From JBCCFW01 sp039029535 (lineage in GTDB: Bacteria; Acidobacteriota; JBCCFW01), in assembly GCA_039029535.1 (NCBI GenBank), contig JBCCFW010000148.1, positions 1-20,020 on the forward strand: a DNA stretch of 20,020 bases, read 5' to 3'. Position 1 is the first letter of the stretch, and every line of letters begins with the position of its first letter. Below, in pieces: positions 7,542-14,124 of the stretch. The position numbers and the translations under genes are program-made. The notes beneath the pieces are model-generated. The model ran no database searches. It worked only from the letters and a program-made list of their open reading frames with translations, and was not told the origin of the DNA.

Positions 7542-8636
7542 TTGACGTCGTCCTCGTCTCCTCTCCTGCTCACGGGGGCGACCGGTTTCCTCGGCGGACG
7601 TCTCGCTCGTCAGCTCGCCGCCCGGGGGCACCGGCTGCGCTTGACCTGCCGCGAAGGCCGACGCTCGGCCCTCGACCCCTTGCTGGCCGACCTGGGTGAG
7701 GACGCCGCTGAGGTCGTCACCGCCGATCTCTGCGACGTCGCCTCGCTCGAGGAAGCCGTCGAGGGATGCCGGGCCATCGTCCACGTCGCCGCTCGCGTGA
7801 GCCGCAGCGGGAGCCGCGCCGACTTCGAGGTCGCCAACGTCCACGGGCTGCGCTTCCTGCTCCAGCTCGCCGGACGCGCCGGGGTCGAGCGCTTCGTCTA
7901 CACCTCGTCGTTCTTCGCGCTCGCGCCCTCTGCCGAAGGTGACGACGTCGGTCGGGACGAGACGGCGCTCGACGACGACGTCCCCGAGCTCGACGAGTAC
8001 CAGCGCAGCAAGCGACTCGCTGCCGGGGTCGCCCGTGAAGCGCGAGAAGGGGGGACTCCCATCGTCACCCTCTACCCCGGCACCATCGTCGGTCCGGGTC
8101 CCCTGACCGAGGGCAACTTCGTCACGGGGATGATCCGCGACCACCTCTGCGGACGCTTCGTGGGCCTCCCGCAAGGCGGACGACGGACCTGGTCGTTCGT
8201 CCACGTCGACGACGTCGCCGCGGCGCACGTGCAGGCGCTGGAGCAGGACACCTTGCCCTCACCGGCCTACGCGCTGGGAGGGGAGAACACCGGCTTGGCT
8301 CAGCTCTTCCGCATCGTCGAGGAGCTCACGGGACGGCGCCCGCCGCGGGTGGCCGTGCCGGGCTGGGCTGCCTACTGCGCCGGCGCGCTCGAAGAGCTCG
8401 GTGAGCTGCTGATCGGTCGTCCGCCGCAGCTCCTCACGAGGGGAGCCGCCCGGCTGCTCCAGCGCGACTGGGCCCTCGACTCCTCGCTGGCGGCCGCCGA
8501 GCTCGGCTACTCGCCGCGATCCCTCATGACGACCCTGCGTGAGACGTTGTCCTGGCTGGTTGCGTCGGGACAGGTCCCGCCAGGCAGCCTCCGCGACGAC
8601 GTCACGGGTCCTGGTGAGGAAGAGGCCACGACGTGA
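7542..8636 (+). CDS. NAD(P)-dependent epimerase/reductase (extended SDR family)
   Basis: A 364-residue extended short-chain dehydrogenase/reductase. The N-terminus LLLTGATGFLGG is the Rossmann dinucleotide motif (Gly12, Gly15, Gly18). ADLCD and IVHVAA mark later strands, and YQRSK (Tyr153, Lys157) is the catalytic pair. The motifs YPGTIVGPG and SFVHVDDVAAAH are typical of dihydroflavonol-4-reductase-like, 3-beta-hydroxysteroid dehydrogenase-like and hopanoid-associated (HpnA-like) enzymes. The start is TTG at 7542, two bases after the lptD stop, because it places the Rossmann motif at the usual distance; an upstream GTG (7464) lies inside lptD. The stop overlaps the GTG of the kinase gene (GTGA at 8633-8636). 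Context suggests action on an isoprenoid or sugar-lipid intermediate, but the substrate cannot be read from the sequence. Confidence 0.88.
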   Translation: MTSSSSPLLLTGATGFLGGRLARQLAARGHRLRLTCREGRRSALDPLLADLGEDAAEVVTADLCDVASLEEAVEGCRAIVHVAARVSRSGSRADFEVANVHGLRFLLQLAGRAGVERFVYTSSFFALAPSAEGDDVGRDETALDDDVPELDEYQRSKRLAAGVAREAREGGTPIVTLYPGTIVGPGPLTEGNFVTGMIRDHLCGRFVGLPQGGRRTWSFVHVDDVAAAHVQALEQDTLPSPAYALGGENTGLAQLFRIVEELTGRRPPRVAVPGWAAYCAGALEELGELLIGRPPQLLTRGAARLLQRDWALDSSLAAAELGYSPRSLMTTLRETLSWLVASGQVPPGSLRDDVTGPGEEEATT

Positions 8637-9973
8637 GCTCGAGACGGATCCGATCGCGGCAGGCGATTCACGTCTCCTGCGTCCTGTTCGCCCTGCTGCT
8701 GCGCTTCCTGGATTGGAAGCTGGCTATGGTCATGGCCCTGGGAGCCTTGGCGTTCAACGTCGTCGTGCTCCCGCAGCTCTCCCTGCACAAGGAGGGGGAG
8801 GACGAGAGCAAGCACTCCTTCGGCACCTTGCTCTACCCGAGCGTCATCGCCCTGCTCACGCTGATCTTCCGCGATCGGCTCGAGCTGGTCGCCCTGGCCT
8901 GGGGTGTCATGGCCTTCGGCGACGGGATGGCCTCGGTCGTCGGTCGTTCGACTGGGGAACATCGTCTCCCCTGGAACGCCGCGAAGAGCTGGGAGGGCGT
9001 CCTCGCTCACCTCGTGTTCGGCGGCATCGCAGGGTCCTTCCTGCACGCGTGGACGCTGGGGCTGGTGCTCACGCCCGGCGAGCTCTGGGCGCATCCCTTC
9101 TCGCTGCTGCTCGGCTTCGGCGCCGCGACCTTCACGGCGCTGCTCGAGTCCCTCGACTCCGGCATCGACGACAACATGCTCGTGCCCATCGGCTCGGCGC
9201 TCGCTGCCTGGTGCCTGGAGCGCGTGCTGACGGCGCCGGACCTGTTCGCCGACCTGGTGACCCACGGTCGCGTCGCTTTCCTGATCTGCCTGGGGGCCGG
9301 CGTGGCGGCGGTGGCCGCTTCGAGCCTGACCCTCGCCGGGGCCGTGACGGCCGTGGTCGTCGGCACCTTGGTCGCTGCCGGCGCCGGCTGGTCGGGCTTC
9401 GGGCTGCTGATGGCCTTCTTCGTGGTGGGCACCGGCGTCACGCGGCTGGGCAAGAAGATCAAGATCGAGCGGGGCCTGTACGAGGCGCGGGGCGGACGCC
9501 GCGGCATGGGCAACGTGCTCGCCAATGGCGGCCTCGCCGCGCTGCTGGCGCTGCTGGCTCTCGCGACCTCGTCGATGGAGGAGTCGGCGCTGTTCGTTCT
9601 CATGCTGGCGGCGGGCCTGGCCACCGCGACCTTCGACACCTGCTCGTCGGAGATCGGGCAGGCCTGGGGGCGTCGGACCTTCTCGCCGCTGACGGGGAAG
9701 TCGGTCCCGCCCGGCACCGAAGGAGCGGTGAGTCTCGAGGGCACGCTGGCCGGTCTCGTCGGCGCGATCGGAATCGGGGTTCTCGGCTGGGCCGTGACGG
9801 CCTATCCTCCCGCCGGCATCGCGGCCGTCGTCTTCGGCGGCGTGGTCGGCTCCACCTTCGAGTCGGTGCTCGGTGACGTCGCCGCCCGACGTCAGCTCGA
9901 GCTCGACAATGACCTCGTCAACTTCCTCAACACGCTCGTCGGCGCCCTCGCCGCGGCCTGGTTCTACCTCTAG
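8633..9973 (+). CDS. Fused isoprenoid-alcohol kinase: VTE5/dolichol-kinase-like domain plus DUF92 (VTE6/TMEM19-like) domain
   Basis: A 446-residue polytopic membrane protein with two domains. The N-terminal half (about residues 1-205) starts SRRIRSRQAIHVSCVLFALL, like phytol/dolichol kinases (R-x-x-x-H near the start). It carries GDGMASVVGR (Asp97) and LPWNAAKSWEG (Lys118, Glu121), the CTP-binding signature of the SEC59/DGK1/VTE5 family. The C-terminal half (about 215-446) is DUF92: NVLANGG (Asn294), ATFDTCSSEIG (Asp335, Glu340), VPPGTEGAVSLEGTLAG (Glu363), and GSTFESVLGD near the end. In plants and cyanobacteria VTE5 makes phytyl phosphate and VTE6 makes phytyl diphosphate, so one chain could do both phosphorylations in the membrane. 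The gene overlaps both neighbours: GTGA with the reductase and TAGTG with the UbiA gene. The exact alcohol is unknown; a polyprenol is possible. Confidence 0.85.
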   Translation: MSSRRIRSRQAIHVSCVLFALLLRFLDWKLAMVMALGALAFNVVVLPQLSLHKEGEDESKHSFGTLLYPSVIALLTLIFRDRLELVALAWGVMAFGDGMASVVGRSTGEHRLPWNAAKSWEGVLAHLVFGGIAGSFLHAWTLGLVLTPGELWAHPFSLLLGFGAATFTALLESLDSGIDDNMLVPIGSALAAWCLERVLTAPDLFADLVTHGRVAFLICLGAGVAAVAASSLTLAGAVTAVVVGTLVAAGAGWSGFGLLMAFFVVGTGVTRLGKKIKIERGLYEARGGRRGMGNVLANGGLAALLALLALATSSMEESALFVLMLAAGLATATFDTCSSEIGQAWGRRTFSPLTGKSVPPGTEGAVSLEGTLAGLVGAIGIGVLGWAVTAYPPAGIAAVVFGGVVGSTFESVLGDVAARRQLELDNDLVNFLNTLVGALAAAWFYL

Positions 9974-10941
9974 TGAGCACTTCTCCCACTCCCGCCTCAC
10001 CATCTCCTCAGCCCGGCCGACTCCTCCCCCTCGCCTGGGAGTTCGCGCGTCCGTTCACGCTCCTGGCACCCTTCGTCGGCTTCCTGTCGTCGGGGCTCGC
10101 GGCGCTGGGCACCCGCAAGGAGACGGCGGGAGACTGGGCGGTGCTCGCGCCCCTGCTCTTCGGCTCGGTCATGTCGGCGACCCTGAACGCGGCGAGCAAC
10201 ACGCTCAACCAGGTCCACGACCGCGAGGTCGACGCCGTCAACAAGCCGCACCGGCCCATCCCGTCGGGCCGCGCGACCATCCGTCAAGCCAACATCATCA
10301 CGGTCTTCTATTACGTGGTCGCCCTGGTGCTGGCGTGGTTCTGCCAGCCGCCGGCGGGTGTCCCCGGACACGGTGAGCGCGCCTGCTTCTGGATCGTGCT
10401 GGTGGCCGCCTTCCTCACCTGGGCCTACTCGGCGCCGCCGATCCGCAGCAAGCGGATGGGATGGGGGGCCAACCTCACCATCGCGATTCCCCGCGGCGTG
10501 CTGCTGAAGGTGGCGGGCTGGTCATCGGTGCTGACCGTGCTCGACCCCGAGCCCTGGTACATCGGGCTCATCTTCGGTCTCTTCCTCATCGGCGCGACCA
10601 ACACCAAGGACTTCGCCGACATGGAAGGAGACCGGGCGGGCGGCTGTCGCACGCTCCCGGTGGTGCTCGGCCTGGAGAAGGCGGTGCGGGTGACCGTGCC
10701 CTTCTTCGTCGTGCCCTTCCTGCTCATCCCCCTCGGGGCTTCGATGGGCTGGCTCACGGGGAACCGGATGGTGCTCGTCATCCTCGGCTTCACGATGGCC
10801 AGCTACGGCGCCTGGATCGCCCGTGGGATGCTCAAGGACCCGGGCTCGCTCGCGGTCGACGACAACCACCCGTCGTGGGCCCACATGTACGCGATGATGA
10901 TCCTCGGACAGCTTGGCTTCGCCCTCGCCTACTGGCTGTAG
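9973..10941 (+). CDS. UbiA-family prenyltransferase
   Basis: A 322-residue integral membrane enzyme of the UbiA superfamily, which transfers a prenyl chain from a prenyl diphosphate to an aromatic, glycerol-phosphate, tetrapyrrole or sugar-phosphate acceptor. The first Asp-rich motif is NQVHDREVD (Asn79, Asp83, Asp87), followed by the NKPHRPIPSG loop. The second is DFADMEGD (Asp213, Asp216, Asp220). These bind the Mg2+-diphosphate. Eight or nine hydrophobic segments are visible. The wording around motif 1 resembles chlorophyll synthase/homogentisate phytyltransferase and archaeal-type geranylgeranyl transferases more than UbiA or CyoE in the narrow sense, but I cannot assign the acceptor. The GTG start shares its first G with the preceding kinase stop (TAGTG), indicating coupled translation. 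Last gene of the lptD run; a hairpin follows about 40 bases downstream. Confidence 0.9.
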   Translation: MSTSPTPASPSPQPGRLLPLAWEFARPFTLLAPFVGFLSSGLAALGTRKETAGDWAVLAPLLFGSVMSATLNAASNTLNQVHDREVDAVNKPHRPIPSGRATIRQANIITVFYYVVALVLAWFCQPPAGVPGHGERACFWIVLVAAFLTWAYSAPPIRSKRMGWGANLTIAIPRGVLLKVAGWSSVLTVLDPEPWYIGLIFGLFLIGATNTKDFADMEGDRAGGCRTLPVVLGLEKAVRVTVPFFVVPFLLIPLGASMGWLTGNRMVLVILGFTMASYGAWIARGMLKDPGSLAVDDNHPSWAHMYAMMILGQLGFALAYWL

Positions 10942-10980
10942 CCCCTCGTCTCGAACGCCCAGGCACGTCCATCGCGACTC

Positions 10981-11004
10981 GGGCCTCCTCGCAAGGGGAG
11001 GCCC
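10981..11004 (+). terminator. GC-rich hairpin with GCAA tetraloop, likely end of the lptD-ubiA transcript
   Basis: GGGCCTCCTC (10981-10990) pairs with GGGGAGGCCC (10995-11004) over ten base pairs with one T-G wobble, around a GCAA (GNRA) loop. It lies 40 bases after the UbiA stop. The following run is only TTGCT, so it is either a weak intrinsic terminator or an mRNA 3'-end stabiliser. Confidence 0.5.
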
Positions 11005-11421
11005 TTGCTACGTCGGCCCAAGCCACGCTGAACGCACCTGGACGCCCGATCCTTCGGGCCTTCGCGGGGGCGGCGGCACGTCGTCAGCGGCCCTTCATCT
11101 TCGACTCGCGCTCGTCACCGACCAGTGTCCTGAGTCGGGGATTCCATGGCTTGGATCGGCGATGGATCGGTGTTGCTGGCGAGGCCCGACGACCGAGCGG
11201 ACCGGAGCGTGGCCACCCCCACGTGAGGATTCGTGAGGGAGGAGAACGGAGCCAGCGACGCCGAGGCGCGCCGAGACTGCATGCGAATCTCCGACTCAGG
11301 GCACCGGGTCGGCTCCTCGCGCTCGCTCGGCCCGGGACCACTGCCAACGCACCGGCGCTCCCCGCTACTCCGGGATGAGGAGCTGAGGCTCGAATCTGGC
11401 TCCGCGGGGGGACGTCGGCTA

Positions 11422-11436
11422 ACCTCGGGGCGAGGT
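11422..11436 (+). promoter_or_regulatory. Hairpin covering the histidine kinase ribosome binding site
   Basis: ACCTCG (11422-11427) is the exact complement of CGAGGT (11431-11436) around a GGG loop. The 3' arm contains the GAGGT Shine-Dalgarno, five bases ahead of the ATG at 11441. Folding would hide the ribosome site, so translation could be tuned by temperature, RNA binding or coupling. Confidence 0.35.
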
Positions 11437-11440
11437 CGCC

Positions 11441-13003
11441 ATGACGCCGATTGAGCCACGCAAGCCACCCTGCGGTCCCGATGAGCTGTGCTTCCCCGTG
11501 CGGGAGCTCACGATCACGACCCTCGCGTTCATCGTCGCGGTGGTCGTGATGTTCTGGGCCCTCTCCGACGCCATCCTCCGCGACCTCTCCGACAGCTACG
11601 TCGCCGGGATGATCGCCACCGCCAAGGAAGAGACCGAGGGCTTCGTCCGCGACCTCGATCCGATCCCCGAGCTCGGCGACGGTGAGCCCGCCGCCGTCTA
11701 CCAGGGACCCGGCTCCGCCAACGACCTCGAGGCCGTGAGCGACGACGACCTCGTCGACCGTCTCTCCGAGGCCAGCAAGGGACGCGTGCCCCGCTCCGGC
11801 CGCTCCGCCGAGATCCCCATCCAGCAGCGTCCCCTGGTCCGACGGGTCGCCGAGCCTCCCAACGGTCGTCTCCGCGGCTCGATGTCCCAGACCGGACGTG
11901 AGGTCCACACCCTCATCAACGGAGAGCTCATCCGTCGTCGCGCCGTGCGACACGTCGAGGTCCGCTACCCCGGCGGGCGGCGTCGGATCACCCTCGCCGA
12001 GCAAGACGACCGCGACTTCGACCCCGCCGCCCTCGCCGGCCGACCCATCAACGCCGAGCAGATCCACTACACGATGCCGCCCCACAGCCGGCCGGTCTCC
12101 GTCGAGTGGGACAGCTCGCTCAACGGTCAGCCCGTCCAGCTCAGCTCCGTCCTCGACGGCGCCGTGCTCGACGAGGGACGCCAAGAGATCTACGAGGCCG
12201 TCCGACCCAAGCTGGTCACCGGCGGGGCCGTCTTCCTGCTCATGATGGTCCTCGTCTACCTCCAGCTCCTCCGGCTCATCAAGAAGGCCCAGGCCGCCGA
12301 GGGGCGGGCCGCCGAGCGCAACCACCTGGCCGAGGTCGGTGTCATGGCCGCGGGCCTCGCCCACGAGATCCGCAACCCGCTGTCCTCGATCCGGATGAAC
12401 CTCCAGCTCCTGGAGGAAGACCTGGACCCCGAGCCCGACAGCAAGCAGCTCACCGCCGCCGCCAGCCCGTTCGGGCGGGTGCAGGGCGAGTTGCGTCGGC
12501 TCTCTCGTCTCGTCTCCGACTTCCTCTCCTACGCCCGACCCGCCGAGCCGAGGCTGGCCCTGCAGCCGGTCGACGACCTCGTCGACTCTTGCGTGGAGCT
12601 CATCCGGCCCACCGTCGCCGGTCGTGAGGTCGAGCTCGTGACGACCATCGAGCTGAGCGGGCGGGAGGCCGTGCTCGACGAGGCCATGGTCAAGCAGGCG
12701 CTGAGCAACATCGTGCTCAACGCGCTCCAGGCCCTCGACGACCGCCCCGGTCGGGTCGAGGTGACCACCCGGTTGCTGCCCAACGGCTTCGAGATCGCCG
12801 TCACCGACGATGGTCCGGGCTTGCCCGACGATCCCGAGTCGCTCTTCCAGGTGTTCCACACGACCAAGCCCGGCGGCTTCGGTCTCGGCTTGCCCATCTC
12901 CCGGAGTCTCATCGAGCGGCAGGGGGGGCGTCTCGTCGCCGAGCGGCGGAGCGAAGGGGGAGCGTGTTTCCGTCTCGTGTTCGAGGGCGCCGAGACGACA
13001 TGA
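11441..13003 (+). CDS. Two-transmembrane sensor histidine kinase
   Basis: A 520-residue membrane sensor kinase that would autophosphorylate on His and pass the phosphate to a response regulator. Membrane segment 1 is about residues 24-47 and segment 2 about 258-280. They enclose roughly 210 extracytoplasmic residues with no recognised fold, rich in Arg and Asp. No HAMP or PAS domain is evident; a short helical linker leads to the H-box GLAHEIRNPLSSIRM (His308). The ATPase domain has the N-box SNIVLNALQAL (Asn427), G1 DDGPGL (Asp456-Gly460), the F-box LFQVFHTTKPGG and G2 GFGLGLPIS. The order and wording fit the NtrB/ZraS-like group. ATG 11441 has GAGGT at five bases. No response regulator gene is in the window, so the partner is encoded elsewhere. 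The downstream ruvA is 46 bases away. Confidence 0.93.
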   Translation: MTPIEPRKPPCGPDELCFPVRELTITTLAFIVAVVVMFWALSDAILRDLSDSYVAGMIATAKEETEGFVRDLDPIPELGDGEPAAVYQGPGSANDLEAVSDDDLVDRLSEASKGRVPRSGRSAEIPIQQRPLVRRVAEPPNGRLRGSMSQTGREVHTLINGELIRRRAVRHVEVRYPGGRRRITLAEQDDRDFDPAALAGRPINAEQIHYTMPPHSRPVSVEWDSSLNGQPVQLSSVLDGAVLDEGRQEIYEAVRPKLVTGGAVFLLMMVLVYLQLLRLIKKAQAAEGRAAERNHLAEVGVMAAGLAHEIRNPLSSIRMNLQLLEEDLDPEPDSKQLTAAASPFGRVQGELRRLSRLVSDFLSYARPAEPRLALQPVDDLVDSCVELIRPTVAGREVELVTTIELSGREAVLDEAMVKQALSNIVLNALQALDDRPGRVEVTTRLLPNGFEIAVTDDGPGLPDDPESLFQVFHTTKPGGFGLGLPISRSLIERQGGRLVAERRSEGGACFRLVFEGAETT

Positions 13004-13013
13004 TGTGTTCCGT

Positions 13014-13033
13014 CCCCCTGGATGCGCCGGGGG
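13014..13033 (+). promoter_or_regulatory. GC hairpin between the histidine kinase and ruvA
   Basis: CCCCC (13014-13018) plus GG (13020-13021) pair with CC (13027-13028) plus GGGGG (13029-13033), with one bulged T and a five-base loop. No T-run follows. It may slow transcription or stabilise the message between the two genes. Confidence 0.25.
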
Positions 13034-13049
13034 TCGGGGCTCGCGCCAC

Positions 13050-13664
13050 GTGATCGGATACCTCCGCGGTCGACTTCGCTCCCGAGACGCCGGTCGTCTC
13101 CTCATCGACGTCACGGGCGTCGGTTACAGCGTCGAGTCGCCCGCCTCGACCTATCTCGAGCTGCCGCCGGTGGGCGAGGAGGTCGAGCTCGAGGTCGAGA
13201 CCGTCGTCCGCGAGTCCGCCTTCGATCTCTACGGCTTCAAGACCACCTCGGAGCGCTCGACCTTCCGCTGGCTCCTGACGGTCTCGGGTGTCGGCCCCCG
13301 GATGGCCCTGGCCGCCTTGTCCGGCCTGGGAGCCGACGGGGTCGCCCGCGCCATCCGGGACGGGGACGCCAAGAGCCTCTCGACCGTCCCGGGCATCGGC
13401 AAGAAGACGGCCGAGCGGATGCTCGTCGATCTCCGCGACACGCTGCCGGCGGTGGCCGACGAGAGCGCCCCGGCCGCCGCCGCCGAGACCAGCGCCGAGG
13501 CCCTGCCCGCCTCGGGCGCCGACGCTCTCTCGGCCCTCGAGCACCTCGGTTACCCCGAGAAGCAGGCCGCCCGCGCCGTGCGTGCGGCCATGGGCGAGCT
13601 ATCGGCCGACGCCGGCTTCGACGAGCTGCTGCGGGACTGCCTCCAGCGGCTGAGCCGGGGCTGA
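13050..13664 (+). CDS. ruvA: Holliday junction branch migration protein RuvA
   Basis: RuvA binds four-way DNA junctions as a tetramer and loads the RuvB motor during recombinational repair. The 204-residue protein starts MIGYLRGRL (GTG start), the standard RuvA N-terminus (OB-fold domain I, about 1-63, including IDVTGVGYSV). Domain II contains two helix-hairpin-helix motifs, VSGVGPRMALAAL and VPGIGKKTAERM. An Ala/Glu/Ser-rich linker leads to the three-helix RuvB-contact domain III (ALEHLGYPEKQAARAV...). The GTG at 13050 was chosen on homology; the ribosome site is weak (GGGGC region). Neither ruvB nor ruvC is adjacent in this window, although ruvC or ruvB are common neighbours. The next gene begins seven bases after the stop. 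Confidence 0.95.
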   Translation: MIGYLRGRLRSRDAGRLLIDVTGVGYSVESPASTYLELPPVGEEVELEVETVVRESAFDLYGFKTTSERSTFRWLLTVSGVGPRMALAALSGLGADGVARAIRDGDAKSLSTVPGIGKKTAERMLVDLRDTLPAVADESAPAAAAETSAEALPASGADALSALEHLGYPEKQAARAVRAAMGELSADAGFDELLRDCLQRLSRG

Positions 13665-13671
13665 CGGCGTC

Positions 13672-13983
13672 GTGACCACCGAGCCTCCGGTCCCTGCCGA
13701 CGACGGCGGAACAGGCGATGGCGGTGGGGGCGATCCCCACCGAGGGCGCCGAGCCGTGGCCGTCGGCATCGGGCTCATCGTGGCGGTGCTGCTCTTCTTC
13801 GCCCTGGCCGGACGGACCAAGAAGCCCAAGAGCCCTCCCGACGACCTCATCCACCGGGCGGCCATGAGCTCGCGGAAAGCCGAGGTCTGCCTGGACTGCC
13901 ACGCCCGTGGGAGTGAGCTCGACCGGCCAGCGAACCACACGGGGCGACAGGATTGCTGGAGCTGTCACCTCTTCGCCGACTGA
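13672..13983 (+). CDS. Small membrane-anchored diheme c-type cytochrome-like protein
   Basis: A 103-residue protein with a Gly/Asp-rich N-terminal tail, a basic patch (HRGRR), one membrane segment at about residues 29-48 (VAVGIGLIVAVLLFFALAG), then a short exported tail. The tail carries two CxxCH heme-attachment motifs, CLDCH (Cys73, Cys76, His77) and CWSCH (Cys95, Cys98, His99). His89 lies between them and may be a distal ligand. Both motifs fall on the expected periplasmic side given the positive-inside rule. It could pass electrons in the periplasm or act as a small subunit of a larger redox complex; no partner is adjacent. The start is GTG 13672, seven bases after ruvA, with no strong ribosome site. 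I recognise no named family. Confidence 0.75.
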   Translation: MTTEPPVPADDGGTGDGGGGDPHRGRRAVAVGIGLIVAVLLFFALAGRTKKPKSPPDDLIHRAAMSSRKAEVCLDCHARGSELDRPANHTGRQDCWSCHLFAD

Positions 13984-14042
13984 AGGCGTTCGACGGCTGT
14001 TTTCAGTGGTCCGGCCTCCCACCCGCGCGACGAGCGCCGGTG

Positions 14043-14048
14043 TAGAAT
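14043..14048 (+). promoter_or_regulatory. Possible -10 box for gdhA
   Basis: TAGAAT (14043-14048) matches five of six -10 consensus bases and is one of the few A/T-rich hexamers nearby. No good -35 lies 17 bases upstream. It is placed about 75 bases before the gdhA start, in the 141-base gap after the diheme gene. Confidence 0.3.
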
Positions 14049-14124
14049 TGGGGCTTCCCCCTCATGTCTCACGTCGCCGCGGAGCTCCGAGAGCTGCCGC
14101 TGGCGCTCGCACCGAAGCCATCCG

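Larger units (their letters stand above)
10942..11440 (+). other. Non-coding stretch of 499 bases before the histidine kinase gene
   Basis: No reading frame here looks protein-like on either strand, and I found no tRNA. Besides the GNRA hairpin it contains a six-pair hairpin at 11044-11059 (GCCCGA/TCGGGC) and a nine-base inverted repeat CGGAGCCAG (11247-11255)/CTGGCTCCG (11396-11404). Within that is an eleven-pair stem, two wobbles, between 11309-11319 and 11376-11386. Long GC-rich stems arise by chance at this GC content, so an RNA gene or structured leader is possible but unproven. Confidence 0.35.

Noticed and set aside
8507..10003. A minus-strand frame of 498 residues opposite the kinase fusion
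   Set aside because: Very rich in Gln, Arg, His and Glu, as expected from reading membrane-protein codons backwards; no start signal or motif.
11376..11415. GGCTCGAATCT, resembling a tRNA T-loop
   Set aside because: The flanking bases do not form a five-pair T-stem, and no acceptor, D or anticodon arm can be placed around it.
11084..13114. A 676-residue minus-strand open frame opposite the histidine kinase
   Set aside because: Its translation is a Leu/Val/Asp/Gly-rich mirror of the kinase codons, while the plus strand has all kinase boxes in order.
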